The notes beneath the pieces were generated by a model. It worked only from the letters and a program-made list of their open reading frames with translations. It was not told the DNA's origin and made no database searches. DNA of 64,000 nt from Paraburkholderia sp. HP33-1 (GTDB lineage: Bacteria; Pseudomonadota; Gammaproteobacteria; Burkholderiales; Burkholderiaceae): the NCBI RefSeq assembly GCF_021390595.1, contig NZ_JAJEJR010000003.1:62001-126000 (forward strand), in the 5' to 3' direction. The position numbers and the translations under genes were made by a program. Shown piece after piece: positions 19,078-27,253 of the stretch (within the stretch, counting starts at the first letter, position 1; every line of letters begins with the position of its first letter).

Positions 19078-20148
19078 TCAAAGCGCGTCAACTTTGATCG
19101 GCAAATGTTCTTCTGCTGACTGGTATATCCCACAGACCAAAGCGACCGTGTTACGCGCTTCCTTCACGTCTACACTTAGCGGCCGCCCCAAGCGAATAGC
19201 CTCCACCATCTCCTCGATCTGCTTTTGGTGGCCGTGGTAACTGATCTGATCGGGCGCTGCTGCGCCGGACGAGGAATTTTTCCCTTCCTGCTGACCACGC
19301 AATATTTCGTCTTCAGGCTGGGTATCCATAAACTCCCACCGCACGATCCGATCATCCTCGATGGATACCGAGCCGCGCTCGCCACAGATTTCTATGCGTC
19401 GCTCCCAGCCTGGGTAGGCCCCGGTTGTTGCCTCGAACACGCCCAACGCGCCATTGGGAAATTTGAACGTCGCACAAGCCGTATCTTCTGCTTCGATTTT
19501 TTTATGAACCGCACGCGTTGCCCACGCATAAACTTCATACGGCATGCCCGCAAACCAATGCAATAAATCGAGGGCGTGAATAGCCTGATTCATTACCGCT
19601 CCGCCACCATCCAAAGCCAGGGTGCCTTTCCATCCGGAATAATATTCTTCGGTGCGATGCCACTTGACATAGGCGCTGCACAAACATAGCCGACCAAAAC
19701 GATCCGATTCCAGTGCCTTTTTTACAGCTTGCGCGCCAGACGCAAAGCGCGCCTGAAAAATCGCCGAAATCTTCACGCCGGCCATTTGCGCGGCTTCAAT
19801 CATCGCATCCACCCGCTCAATCGTGATTTCAAGTGGTTTTTCGATAATCACATGTTTGCCGGCATGAATTGCCTTCAATGCAGGCTCCAAATGAGCGCCG
19901 CTTGGCGTGACGATGCAAACGACATGGATATCCTGTCTTTCAAGCAATTCATCGAGCTGAGTCGTATAAAACGGTATTTCGTTTTTTGACGCGAACTCGG
20001 CAGTCTGCTCCTGTGTCTTCCCCCATACCCCCATCAGGCGAATATCGTATTGGCGGCTCGCTGCCTGAATGGCTTTAGCATGAAATCCAGCGATCATCCC
20101 CGCACCAATCAAGCCGAATCCTAGCGTTTCATTTTTACCCACGCGCAT
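19078..20148 (-). CDS. Gfo/Idh/MocA family oxidoreductase
   Basis: 356 residues from ATG 20148, which overlaps the upstream gene's TGA (TGATG) and follows AGGAAGGA. The N-terminal NAD(P) Rossmann motif is GLIGAGMIAGFHAKAI (about residue 11). The family EKP motif is HVIIEKPLEI (about 95), and DGGGAVMNQAIHALDLLHWF (about 170-190) carries the conserved catalytic-region His. Family members oxidise or reduce sugars, inositols and aminosugars at one carbon. Translational overlap with a second member suggests two successive redox steps, for example oxidation to a keto sugar followed by reduction. The substrate cannot be named from sequence. Confidence 0.88.
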   Translation of the reverse strand: MRVGKNETLGFGLIGAGMIAGFHAKAIQAASRQYDIRLMGVWGKTQEQTAEFASKNEIPFYTTQLDELLERQDIHVVCIVTPSGAHLEPALKAIHAGKHVIIEKPLEITIERVDAMIEAAQMAGVKISAIFQARFASGAQAVKKALESDRFGRLCLCSAYVKWHRTEEYYSGWKGTLALDGGGAVMNQAIHALDLLHWFAGMPYEVYAWATRAVHKKIEAEDTACATFKFPNGALGVFEATTGAYPGWERRIEICGERGSVSIEDDRIVRWEFMDTQPEDEILRGQQEGKNSSSGAAAPDQISYHGHQKQIEEMVEAIRLGRPLSVDVKEARNTVALVCGIYQSAEEHLPIKVDAL

Positions 20149-21179
20149 CAGACATCCTTCCTGTTGATGGATTTTGCAACGGCTTGAGCCGTCAAGGCCA
20201 ACTCGCATACTTTGAAGCAGTGACGATGCGTCATTGCCGTTTCGGTTCTTTCGAAAATATCGCGTTTTAGATCTGTGTAATAAGGCAGCCGAGCCTGCGA
20301 GCAGTCGATGTAACGCGTTTCGTTTTGATTGACGATGAACAAGTGATCCTTGCCGGGGCGTCCTGCGATATCGATATATTTGCGCAGCTCTATATAACCT
20401 TCGGTACCTAGAATGGTTAATCTTCCATCCCCCCAGGTCGCCAGACCATCCGGTGTAAACCAATCGACCCGTATGTAGCCGCCCGCCATCTCATTGGCAA
20501 GCGCGATCTCGCCAAAATCCTGCAATCCGGGATCATCAGGATGGCCGACATTCCCATAACGGGCGCTAACAATTTCCGCGTCGGCGCTGCCCGTAAAATG
20601 CAGAAATTGTTCAATCTGGTGCGAAGCGATATCAACCAGGATGCCACCATATTGAACCGGATCAAAAAACCACGCAGGCCGCGTGGCGCGATTAAGCCGA
20701 TGAGAACCCAGACCCACTGTTTGTATGACGCGTCCAATAGCGCCGGAGCGCACGAGCTCGGTCGCGGTTGTCACGGCCCGCACCTCGAAATGCTCGGTAA
20801 AATTGATGGAATAGATTTGCCCCGTTTCCCGCTGGACTTTTTTAACCCGCTCCAGTTGGTCGAGCGTGGTCACACCGGGCTTGTCCACCATGAAATCCTT
20901 ACCGTGCAGCATCGCCTCAATGGCGAAATCAGCACGCTGGTATGGAATGGCCGCGCAGGTTATCAGCTGAATACTTGGGTCTTCCAGCAATTGCTGGCGA
21001 TCATCGATACGCGGAATATCCGGAAATCGTTCGACGAACCCTTTCTCGATATAGGTTTCGCCTGCCGTCCAATACCCGGCACATTCAGAGCCAATCTCCA
21101 GCAGACTTTTTACCTGATCGTAAATATGTCGATGATCAATACCGACCACACCGAAACGTAGTTTCGGATAATTACTCAT
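20148..21179 (-). CDS. Gfo/Idh/MocA family oxidoreductase, first gene of operon
   Basis: A 343-residue oxidoreductase. The N-terminal motif is RFGVVGIDHRHIYDQVKSLL; the canonical GxGxxG is replaced by VGIDHRH, as in a subgroup whose nucleotide loop is unusual. Later motifs are FMVDKPGVTTLDQLE (about residue 97, the EKP position reads DKP) and GGILVDIASHQIEQFLHF (about 180). It is the promoter-proximal gene of the four-gene operon running to 15337, starting at ATG 21179 after TGAGG. A divergent LacI regulator begins 282 bases away and is the obvious controller. Confidence 0.85.
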   Translation of the reverse strand: MSNYPKLRFGVVGIDHRHIYDQVKSLLEIGSECAGYWTAGETYIEKGFVERFPDIPRIDDRQQLLEDPSIQLITCAAIPYQRADFAIEAMLHGKDFMVDKPGVTTLDQLERVKKVQRETGQIYSINFTEHFEVRAVTTATELVRSGAIGRVIQTVGLGSHRLNRATRPAWFFDPVQYGGILVDIASHQIEQFLHFTGSADAEIVSARYGNVGHPDDPGLQDFGEIALANEMAGGYIRVDWFTPDGLATWGDGRLTILGTEGYIELRKYIDIAGRPGKDHLFIVNQNETRYIDCSQARLPYYTDLKRDIFERTETAMTHRHCFKVCELALTAQAVAKSINRKDV

Positions 21180-21201
21180 TATTGATTTACCTCATTTTGA
21201 C

Positions 21202-21211
21202 AGACCGGTCT
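21202..21211. promoter_or_regulatory. Candidate LacI operator (AGACCGGTCT)
   Basis: A perfect 10-bp palindrome with the central CG typical of LacI-family sites lies 22 bases upstream of the first oxidoreductase start, between that operon and the divergent LacI gene. The rest of 21180-21461 shows no gene. Assignment rests on position and symmetry only. Confidence 0.4.
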
Positions 21212-21461
21212 TCCGCTACAACGCTAGAAACCCATGCTGCTCGGGCGAACGGTCCGGGTTACGGATAATCTTGACAAGCAATCAGGCGACAGGGATCGCC
21301 GTGGCGGACCGCCAGATCACGTCGAGGGAATTCGCAACAACGCTCCGCGCCGTCAAGGTCGTCGTCCCGGTCGGGTGGTTTTCCGCCCGGATTGTCATGT
21401 ATGATCCCCAATCGAAAAGCCACCCCCTTCCGTCCATCTTTTTGTTGTCGCGTTGCCGCTC

Positions 21462-22499
21462 ATGCAGGCTCCCCCCAGAGTCACCATCCGAGATATTGCC
21501 GAACGGGCAGGCGTGTCCGTTCCCACCGTGTCGCTCGTATTACGCGAAAGTCCCCTGGTCGCCAGGAAGACGGTGGCAAAGGTGCAGGCCGCCATTCAGG
21601 AACTCGGATACGTGTATAACCGCAATGCGGCATCGATGCGATCGCGTCGTAGCGGTGTCATTGCCGTATCGGTCAACGATCTTGCCAATCCCTATTTCGC
21701 GGGCCTCGCGTCCTCCGTGGAACGTGCGCTTTACCAAATCGATCGGACCGTGTTGATTTCCGATGTACGGGAAGACACATCTCGACAGACGCATTTCATC
21801 GAGAAAATGCGCGAGCACAATGTCGATGGCCTATTGCTGTGTCCGGCGCATCGCACCGAATCCGATCAACTCGTTGCGCATCTGAAAAAAGCCGGCATGC
21901 CCTGCGTACTTGTGTCGCGTGACCTGCCCGACAGCGGCCTCGATTACGCCGGGTACGATCATCGATACGGGATGCGTGTCGCGGTTGAACATCTGATCGC
22001 GCTTGGGCATCGGCGGATCGCGTTGCTGGGTGGCTCGTCCTCCACGTGGGTCGGCCGCGAACGCGTCGCCGGCTACCGGGATGCTTTGCGACGTTATAAG
22101 ATCCGACGCGACGCCGCCCTCGAAATTGAAGGCGAACTCACACGACATTCCGGCATGTCGTTGCTCGATCAAGCGCTCGCGTTGCCGGAGCCTCCGACCG
22201 CGGCCGCATGCGCGAACGACACGGTTGCCTTCGGCGTGATGCTCGCGTTGCACCGACGGGGATTGGAACCGGGTATCGATTTTTCCGTCACGGGCCATGA
22301 CGACGTCGCCGAATCGGCGCTGTGGACTCCCGCGCTGACGACCGTGTCGATCGATTTCGATCAACTCGGCGAGCAAGCCGCCGCGATGCTGTTGCGCCGC
22401 ATCGATAACCCCGCAATCGAGCGTCAGCATGTCAGTCTGCCAGTGCGGCTCGAAACCCGCGGCTCGACTTGTCCACCACGGGTCAGTCGCGCGAGGTAA
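21462..22499 (+). CDS. LacI-family transcriptional regulator
   Basis: 345 residues from ATG 21462. The N-terminal helix-turn-helix and hinge are classical: VTIRDIAERAGVSVPTVSLVL (about residues 8-28) and the hinge region NRNAASMRSRRSGVIAV. A periplasmic-binding-protein-like sensor follows (VDGLLLCPAHR, RRIALLGGSSSTWVGRERVAGYRDAL, TAAACANDTVAFGVMLAL, FSVTGHDD). It is divergent from the oxidoreductase/MFS/lipoprotein operon, so local repression relieved by a sugar or derivative is the simplest model. Its composition is GC-richer than the operon it faces, suggesting that operon and regulator may have different histories. Confidence 0.92.
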   Translation: MQAPPRVTIRDIAERAGVSVPTVSLVLRESPLVARKTVAKVQAAIQELGYVYNRNAASMRSRRSGVIAVSVNDLANPYFAGLASSVERALYQIDRTVLISDVREDTSRQTHFIEKMREHNVDGLLLCPAHRTESDQLVAHLKKAGMPCVLVSRDLPDSGLDYAGYDHRYGMRVAVEHLIALGHRRIALLGGSSSTWVGRERVAGYRDALRRYKIRRDAALEIEGELTRHSGMSLLDQALALPEPPTAAACANDTVAFGVMLALHRRGLEPGIDFSVTGHDDVAESALWTPALTTVSIDFDQLGEQAAAMLLRRIDNPAIERQHVSLPVRLETRGSTCPPRVSRAR

Positions 22500-22572
22500 T
22501 ACCGTATCGGATCCCACGGCGTTTGCGATCCGGTTGTCTCCACTCATTATGTCTGTCCGACTCGGTTCGTTT

Positions 22573-22608
22573 CGATGATAAATTTAGAACGTTCTAAATT
22601 TATCATCG
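22573..22608. repeat. Perfect 36-bp palindrome, AT-rich
   Basis: The left half CGATGATAAATTTAGAAC (22573-22590) is the exact reverse complement of the right half (22591-22608), with no loop. It lies 74 bases past the LacI stop and 121 bases before an IS copy. The central TTAGAACGTTCTAA resembles TetR-type operators. There is no GC-rich stem plus T-run, so a terminator is less likely. No TetR gene is in the neighbourhood. Confidence 0.8.
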
Positions 22609-22626
22609 GCGAATCCCCCTTCTTTG

Positions 22627-23485
22627 TCAAGCGTGTCGCGTTCCACTCCAGGGCTTCCGCATGAAGGCCGGTTGCGTCGCGATAAGGTTAAGTAGTCGTG
22701 TCTGAATTATTCGCTTTGGTCGGCCGTTGTCCTAACTGCTGGAAGACCACAGTGATTGGGCGGTTGAGCAAAGCGATCAGAACAAGGGCGTAATAAGGCC
22801 TCCGTATTCCGAGGATCATCCGCAGGTTATGGCCGGCGCCGCACGGCACTGCGTGTATCGCATCACCGAGCGCACTTTGAGCGAGTTCCGATCGCGCTTC
22901 GCCTTCGGATCATCGCGCGCACGCCGCGCGTGATCCCGCGTCGCAATCCCGGGTGATAGGTCATCACGCCATCGACGAAGACGCCTTTGTCGCCGCGATC
23001 AACAATGGTCGCTTCCGGCTGCACGTCGCTCAGGAGCGTCGCCTGCTCCAGCGCTTCAGCCAGACGTACCGGCGGATGCTTCAGGTTAGTCTGCTCGCGC
23101 AGGGAATGTCGGAACAAATCGCCTTCGCTCACCGCTGTCTTCGGGCCCATCCAGACCTCGACAGAATTTGCAGGAAACTACCCATAATCTGCCAGGTTCC
23201 TGCACATGCACCAACCACTTTCCACTTCAAACCCTTGCTGCACTGGGCGCTTCGAATTATTCAGACCCGACTAAGTAGCCTCATAAGCCTTGCTCTTTGC
23301 AGCGGAGTCAGCCCTCGCGTAGCGCTCACCTGCTGAACACGTGCGCGCAAGTAGGTCCGGCCGAACAATGATTCTGCGCCATTGCACGACAGGATCTGTT
23401 CGAGATGTGAAATCGGATCCTCGGCAGTCTGGGGCGTGTAAGGGCTCTCCGTGTCTCCAGATAGTTTCTTGATTGTCGTCTTCAT
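22627..23485 (-). pseudogene. Small hypothetical gene interrupted by IS element
   Basis: From ATG 23485 the frame (MKTTIKKLSGDTESPYTP...) reads 71 codons and then runs into the IS end, stopping after LSRV. If the element 22694-23272 and one AAGT copy are removed, the frame continues without interruption (MRLL-NLIATQPAF...) to TGA at 22627-22629, giving a 91-residue protein. The continuity supports both the gene and the insertion boundaries. The protein is soluble-looking, with LGYTYLRARV-like segments being absent and a basic C-terminus. I do not recognise the family. It lies downstream of a small membrane protein and phaB on the same strand. Confidence 0.65.
22694..23272 (-). mobile_element. 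Internally deleted IS5-like element, 579 bp
   Basis: The left end AGTCGTGTCTGAATTATTCG and the right end (complement AGTCGGGTCTGAATAATTCG) are inverted with 18 of 20 matches, flanked by AAGT on both sides (22690-22693, 23273-23276). Inside, minus strand, are transposase pieces: the N-terminus (MGPKTAVSEGDLFR, about 23150), then VQPEATIVDRG, YHPGLRRGITRGVRAMIRRRSAI and ALGDAIHA...GAGHNLRMIL. The middle of the transposase, including much of the DDE core, and the segment between RRSAI and ALGD are missing. It is therefore non-autonomous and MITE-like. Confidence 0.82.
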
Positions 23486-23547
23486 CCACTTTTCTCGATG
23501 TCGTGACCGAATAAGTCCGGTCCGTATATCCGTGTGCGGCGGTGCGA

Positions 23548-23706
23548 TCACATTCTTTCGCGCGTTTGATGCCAGCACTCGTGATCATTCAGATCTCGTA
23601 GCATCCGTGCCCGCGACCGCTCACGGCGATAGTGACCAATCACCATGAACACGGCGATACAAAGGGCCGAGCCTCCGATAATCAGGCCCATCCAGATTTC
23701 ACTCAT
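23548..23706 (-). CDS. Small single-span membrane protein
   Basis: 52 residues from ATG 23706, preceded by GAGAAACGTGAC. One hydrophobic segment (MGLIIGGSALCIAVFMVIGH, about residues 6-25) is followed by a basic cytoplasmic-type tail (YRRERSRARMLRDLNDHECW). No family is recognised. It lies 66 bases downstream of the phaB stop and 62 bases upstream of the interrupted small gene, all on the minus strand, so the three may once have formed a unit. Confidence 0.55.
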   Translation of the reverse strand: MSEIWMGLIIGGSALCIAVFMVIGHYRRERSRARMLRDLNDHECWHQTRERM

Positions 23707-23772
23707 GTCACGTTTCTCTCGAGGAGCAATAGGGTTGTTGCGTGAGCGGCTCATGCGGGCTTCGCATGACTG

Positions 23773-24516
23773 TTACTGCATGTGCTGGCCGCCGTTGATC
23801 GCAACATTGGCTCCGGTCACAAAGCCGGCATCGTCCGAGCAGAGGTAAAGCACGAGCGCCGCCACTTCGTCGGGCCTGCCCAGACGTCCCACAGGGATAT
23901 GCGGCAGGATCTTTGTATCGAGAATCTCCTGTGGAATCGCCGTAACCATCTTCGTCGCCAGGTAGCCCGGCGAAACCGTGTTGACAGTAACCCCTCTACG
24001 CGCCACTTCCAGTGCCAGCGATTTCGTGAAGCCGTGCATGCCGGCCTTGGCCGCGGCGTAGTTGGTTTGGCCGATCGAGCCTTTCGAGCCGTTGACAGAA
24101 GAAATGTTGACGATGCGTCCCCAGCCTCGTGCGACCATCCCTTCGCACAGCGGCTTCGTCATGTTGAATACCGAATCCAGATTGGTGCGGATGACCGCGT
24201 CCCAACTGACCTTGTCCATCTTCCGCAGTGTCATGTCCTCGGTAATTCCGGCGTTGTTCACCAGAATGTCAACCGGACCGACTTCGGCCTGGATCCGGGC
24301 CGCACAGTGCTGGCATGAATCGTAGTCGGCCACATCGACCGGATACGCACGAAAGTTCCTGCCCTGAGTTTCCATGTTCGCCAGCCATCCAGCTGAGCTG
24401 GCGTTGCTCAACGAGTGCGTGACTACAACCGCATAGCCGGCATCGTGCAATTTCATACTAATCGCCTCTCCCAAACCGCCCATACCGCCGGTCACTACAG
24501 CAATTCGTTTCGTCAT
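23773..24516 (-). CDS. phaB: Acetoacetyl-CoA reductase (PhaB-type SDR)
   Basis: 247 residues, the usual length. SDR features: GGMGGLGEAI cofactor loop (about residues 10-19), LVNNAGITEDMTLRKM (about 87-102), the catalytic triad in NISSVNGSKGSIGQTNYAAAKAGMHG (Ser about 140, Tyr 153, Lys 157) and the C-terminal PGYLATKMV. It reduces acetoacetyl-CoA to (R)-3-hydroxybutyryl-CoA with NADPH for polyhydroxybutyrate synthesis. ATG 24516 (MTKRIAVVTGG) matches the family N-terminus; an ATG nine bases upstream is an alternative. No phaA or phaC is adjacent, so this is a stand-alone paralogue, next to two small genes of unknown role. Confidence 0.85.
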   Translation of the reverse strand: MTKRIAVVTGGMGGLGEAISMKLHDAGYAVVVTHSLSNASSAGWLANMETQGRNFRAYPVDVADYDSCQHCAARIQAEVGPVDILVNNAGITEDMTLRKMDKVSWDAVIRTNLDSVFNMTKPLCEGMVARGWGRIVNISSVNGSKGSIGQTNYAAAKAGMHGFTKSLALEVARRGVTVNTVSPGYLATKMVTAIPQEILDTKILPHIPVGRLGRPDEVAALVLYLCSDDAGFVTGANVAINGGQHMQ

Positions 24517-25333
24517 TCTTTTCATCCGTAATCGTCATGTCTGCGAGGAACGTGAATAACCCAATAGCCGTCTCGCACAACCAGCCATTGCTTTGCCACA
24601 ACGCATAGCCTGTAGTTCGTCAGACGAAAATGCGCTCGTTGTCTCCGCTGCGGAGAAATCCGCACACCTCGCCACGATGGTTGCGCGCATCACGCCATGA
24701 ATTTCTCTTCCAAATTCGCTTTAGTACGACTAATTAATTAGAAGACGCTGAAGACCGGATCAATGCCTCCTGACCGGAAACATTGCACGATTCTGACGGC
24801 TGCGTCAGAGCCGCCTTTTACCGTTTTTGTTACCGGTAACAGGCAAGAGTGTAAATATACCTTCGGAACTGCTTCGCCGCTTGCGGCAAGCGCACGCGCA
24901 CTGCATCAGGCAGGTATTGCGCAGTCGGTCGATTCGACCGACGAGGCAATAGTAGTAGATAAACTACATCATTGCAACGCCTTAAATGTAGTTTTTGTAC
25001 ATTCTCGAGCAGCGCGCTGTAGGTCGACACGTTGTTCGGGATAGTGCCAGTTGCCGCCGCGCAGGCGTAAGGGAGCCGACGATCACGCGGTTCTACCTGA
25101 AAACGTGGAACCTCTGTCGCCCGTCTAGCTTCCGCCAACCCGCCCTTCGTGTCGCGGGCGAATCGAACGATCTCGCGTCGTGAAAAGCGAAGGCTTTTTG
25201 AGGCAGGTACGCCCGGCACCAGGGTAAATACAGATACGAGCGCTCGAAAAGCTTTATAGAATGGTCAAATATTAGCAAGGAGCAAAACGCCTTGCTATAT
25301 ATTAATCAAGACGCCGCAGAATCTGGAGACGCC
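24517..25333. promoter_or_regulatory. Long intergenic region with two palindromes
   Basis: No convincing gene lies in these 817 bases between phaB (minus) and the flavin monooxygenase (plus). It contains CTAATTAATTAG (24730-24741) and TGTTACCGGTAACA (24828-24841), both perfect palindromes. The second closely resembles operators of LacI-type gluconate regulators (GntR/IdnR-like). The region is visibly AT-richer around 24720-24970 and probably carries promoters for both flanking genes. Confidence 0.5.
25266..25296. promoter_or_regulatory. Shared CAAATATTAG motif and hairpin before monooxygenase gene
   Basis: CAAATATTAG (25266-25275) recurs exactly at 29057-29066, before the MBL-fold gene of the same locus. 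It overlaps an inverted repeat AGCAAGG...CCTTGCT (25274-25280, 25290-25296). The ATG is at 25334. Two IclR genes between the two sites are the natural candidates to bind. Confidence 0.45.
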
Positions 25334-27019
25334 ATGCAGATCGACTACCAAACGATGCGGTTCGACTACGAGCGAGCCGCCGACCACGATTCCGATGCCC
25401 CGCTCACCTACCCGGTCGTCGTGATCGGGGCGGGCCCAGTCGGGCTATCCGCGGCCATCGATCTGGCCCAGCAGGGCGTTCGCACCGTGCTGCTTGACAA
25501 CGACGACACGCTGTCGAGCGGTTCGCGCGCGATCTGTTTCGCGAAGCGGACGTTGGAAATTTTCGACCGGCTCGGCTGCGGCGCGCAGATGGTCGATAAA
25601 GGCGTGAGCTGGAATGTCGGCAAGGTGTTCCTGCAGGACGAGCTGATCTATACGTTCAACCTGCTGCCCGAGACAGGCCACGCGCGCCCTGCATTCATCA
25701 ACCTGCAGCAGTACTACGTCGAAGGCTATCTGGCGGACCGCGCGAAGCAAACCGCGAATCTGCAGATGCGCTGGAAAAGCAATGTGATTGGCCTGACCCA
25801 ACAAGACGACCATGTCGAGTTGCAGGTCGAAACGCCCGACGGCATCTATCCGATGCGCGCGCAATACGTGATCGCCGCCGACGGCTCGCGCAGTACAGCG
25901 CGCAAGGCACTTGGTCTCGACAGCCACGGGCGCACCTTCAAGGACCGCTTCCTGATCGCGGACGTGAAAATGAAGGCGCCGTTTCCGACCGAACGCTGGT
26001 TCTGGTTCGATCCGCCTTTCCATCGCAATCAATCAGTACTGCTCCACAAGCAGCCTGACAACGTCTGGCGCATCGATTTCCAGCTCGGCTGGGACGCCGA
26101 TCCGGTCGCGGAAAAGCAGCCTGAAAAAGTGATTCCTCGCGTGAAAGCACTGCTTGGCGACGATGCCGAGTTCGAGCTCGAATGGGTCAGCGTCTATACA
26201 TTCTCATGTCTGCGGATGGACAGTTTCCGGCATGGCCGCGTGCTGTTCGCCGGCGATTCGGCGCACGGCGTGTCGCCGTTCGGCGCGCGCGGCGCAAATA
26301 GCGGCGTGCAGGATGCCGACAATCTGGCCTGGAAGCTGCGTCTGGTCGTCAACGGCGACGCGCCGCCCGCCCTGCTCGATACCTATGCCTCGGAGCGCGA
26401 ATATGCGGCGGACGAAAACATCCTGAACTCATCGCGCGCCACCGACTTCATCACGCCAAAAAGCGCGGTTTCGCGGATGTTCCGCGATGCCACGCTGAGG
26501 CTCGCGAAAGAGTGTCCGTTCGCGCGGCGCATCGTCAACAGCGGCCGTCTGTCGGTGCCGGCGGTGCTGCGCGACTCACCATTGAACACGCCCGACGCCG
26601 ACGCTTTCACAGGCACGATGGTGCCGGGCACAGCATGCACCGACGCGCCCGTCAAACTCGAAGGCGACGACGCATGGCTGCTGAATCAGACAGGCCACAG
26701 CGACTTCACAGGCGTGTATTTTTGCGGACAGGGCGACGACCTGACCAAATGCGCCGAACAGCTTCGCGCGCTCGCACGCCTCGCGGTTCCTGTGCGTTCG
26801 TTGATCGTCGTGCCGCGTGGCGCGGCCGTGACCGCTCTGCCCGACATGCCGCACGTCAAGGTGGTCGAGGACGTCGAAGGCATCGTCACGCATCGCTTCG
26901 ATGCCCGGCCCGGCACGTTCTATCTGCTGCGTCCGGATCAGCACGTCTGCGCGCGCTGGCGCGCCCTCGACACCGCGTCGGTCGCCAAGGCCGTCGATCG
27001 CGCAACCTGCAACGGATAA
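25334..27019 (+). CDS. FAD-dependent aromatic monooxygenase (MhpA-like)
   Basis: 561 residues from ATG 25334, preceded by GGAGACGCC. Group A flavoprotein hydroxylase motifs: VVVIGAGPVGLSAAIDLA (about residue 28), the DG motif YVIAADGSRSTARKALG (about 180) and VLFAGDSAHGVSPFGARGANSG (about 305). The C-terminal thioredoxin-like extension of phenol-type hydroxylases is present. Relatives hydroxylate phenylpropionates or other phenols with NAD(P)H and O2. It is followed after five bases by a DUF2783 gene and, across two IclR genes, an MBL-fold hydrolase and MFS carrier. That association is common in Burkholderia aromatic loci as I recall; the actual substrate is not determined. Confidence 0.85.
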   Translation: MQIDYQTMRFDYERAADHDSDAPLTYPVVVIGAGPVGLSAAIDLAQQGVRTVLLDNDDTLSSGSRAICFAKRTLEIFDRLGCGAQMVDKGVSWNVGKVFLQDELIYTFNLLPETGHARPAFINLQQYYVEGYLADRAKQTANLQMRWKSNVIGLTQQDDHVELQVETPDGIYPMRAQYVIAADGSRSTARKALGLDSHGRTFKDRFLIADVKMKAPFPTERWFWFDPPFHRNQSVLLHKQPDNVWRIDFQLGWDADPVAEKQPEKVIPRVKALLGDDAEFELEWVSVYTFSCLRMDSFRHGRVLFAGDSAHGVSPFGARGANSGVQDADNLAWKLRLVVNGDAPPALLDTYASEREYAADENILNSSRATDFITPKSAVSRMFRDATLRLAKECPFARRIVNSGRLSVPAVLRDSPLNTPDADAFTGTMVPGTACTDAPVKLEGDDAWLLNQTGHSDFTGVYFCGQGDDLTKCAEQLRALARLAVPVRSLIVVPRGAAVTALPDMPHVKVVEDVEGIVTHRFDARPGTFYLLRPDQHVCARWRALDTASVAKAVDRATCNG

Positions 27020-27024
27020 CCATC

Positions 27025-27234
27025 ATGAACAAGCTGAACATCGAAACGAATATTGCGGACCCCGACGCGTTCTACGAAAAGCTCATCGACGCGCACAATG
27101 GACTGACCGACGAGCAAAGCCATTTCATGAACGCGAAGCTGGTGCTGCTGCTCGCGAACCACATTGGCGATGCCGACGTGCTACTCGAAGCGCTCGCGCT
27201 GGCGCGCGCGGGTGTGGCACCGACGCCTGAGTGA
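27025..27234 (+). CDS. DUF2783 small protein
   Basis: 69 residues. The composition and motif DPDAFYEKLIDAHNGL...SHFMNAKLVLLLANHIGD match my memory of the DUF2783 family, whose genes habitually follow flavin monooxygenases. No enzymatic motif is visible. ATG 27025 is five bases after the monooxygenase stop, so the two are co-transcribed. A subunit or chaperone-like role for the hydroxylase is plausible but unproven. Confidence 0.8.
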   Translation: MNKLNIETNIADPDAFYEKLIDAHNGLTDEQSHFMNAKLVLLLANHIGDADVLLEALALARAGVAPTPE

Positions 27235-27253
27235 CCAATCCGACGCTGTACGG

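Noticed and set aside
15064..22693. Simple composite transposon made of the two IS5-like copies
   Set aside because: The right copy has its own AAGT target duplication and sits in its own small gene, and the left copy is truncated; a single mobilisation of the whole unit does not explain this.
24830..25219. A 129-codon minus-strand frame in the phaB-monooxygenase gap
   Set aside because: No ribosome site, low-complexity basic composition and no family resemblance; it covers likely promoter elements.
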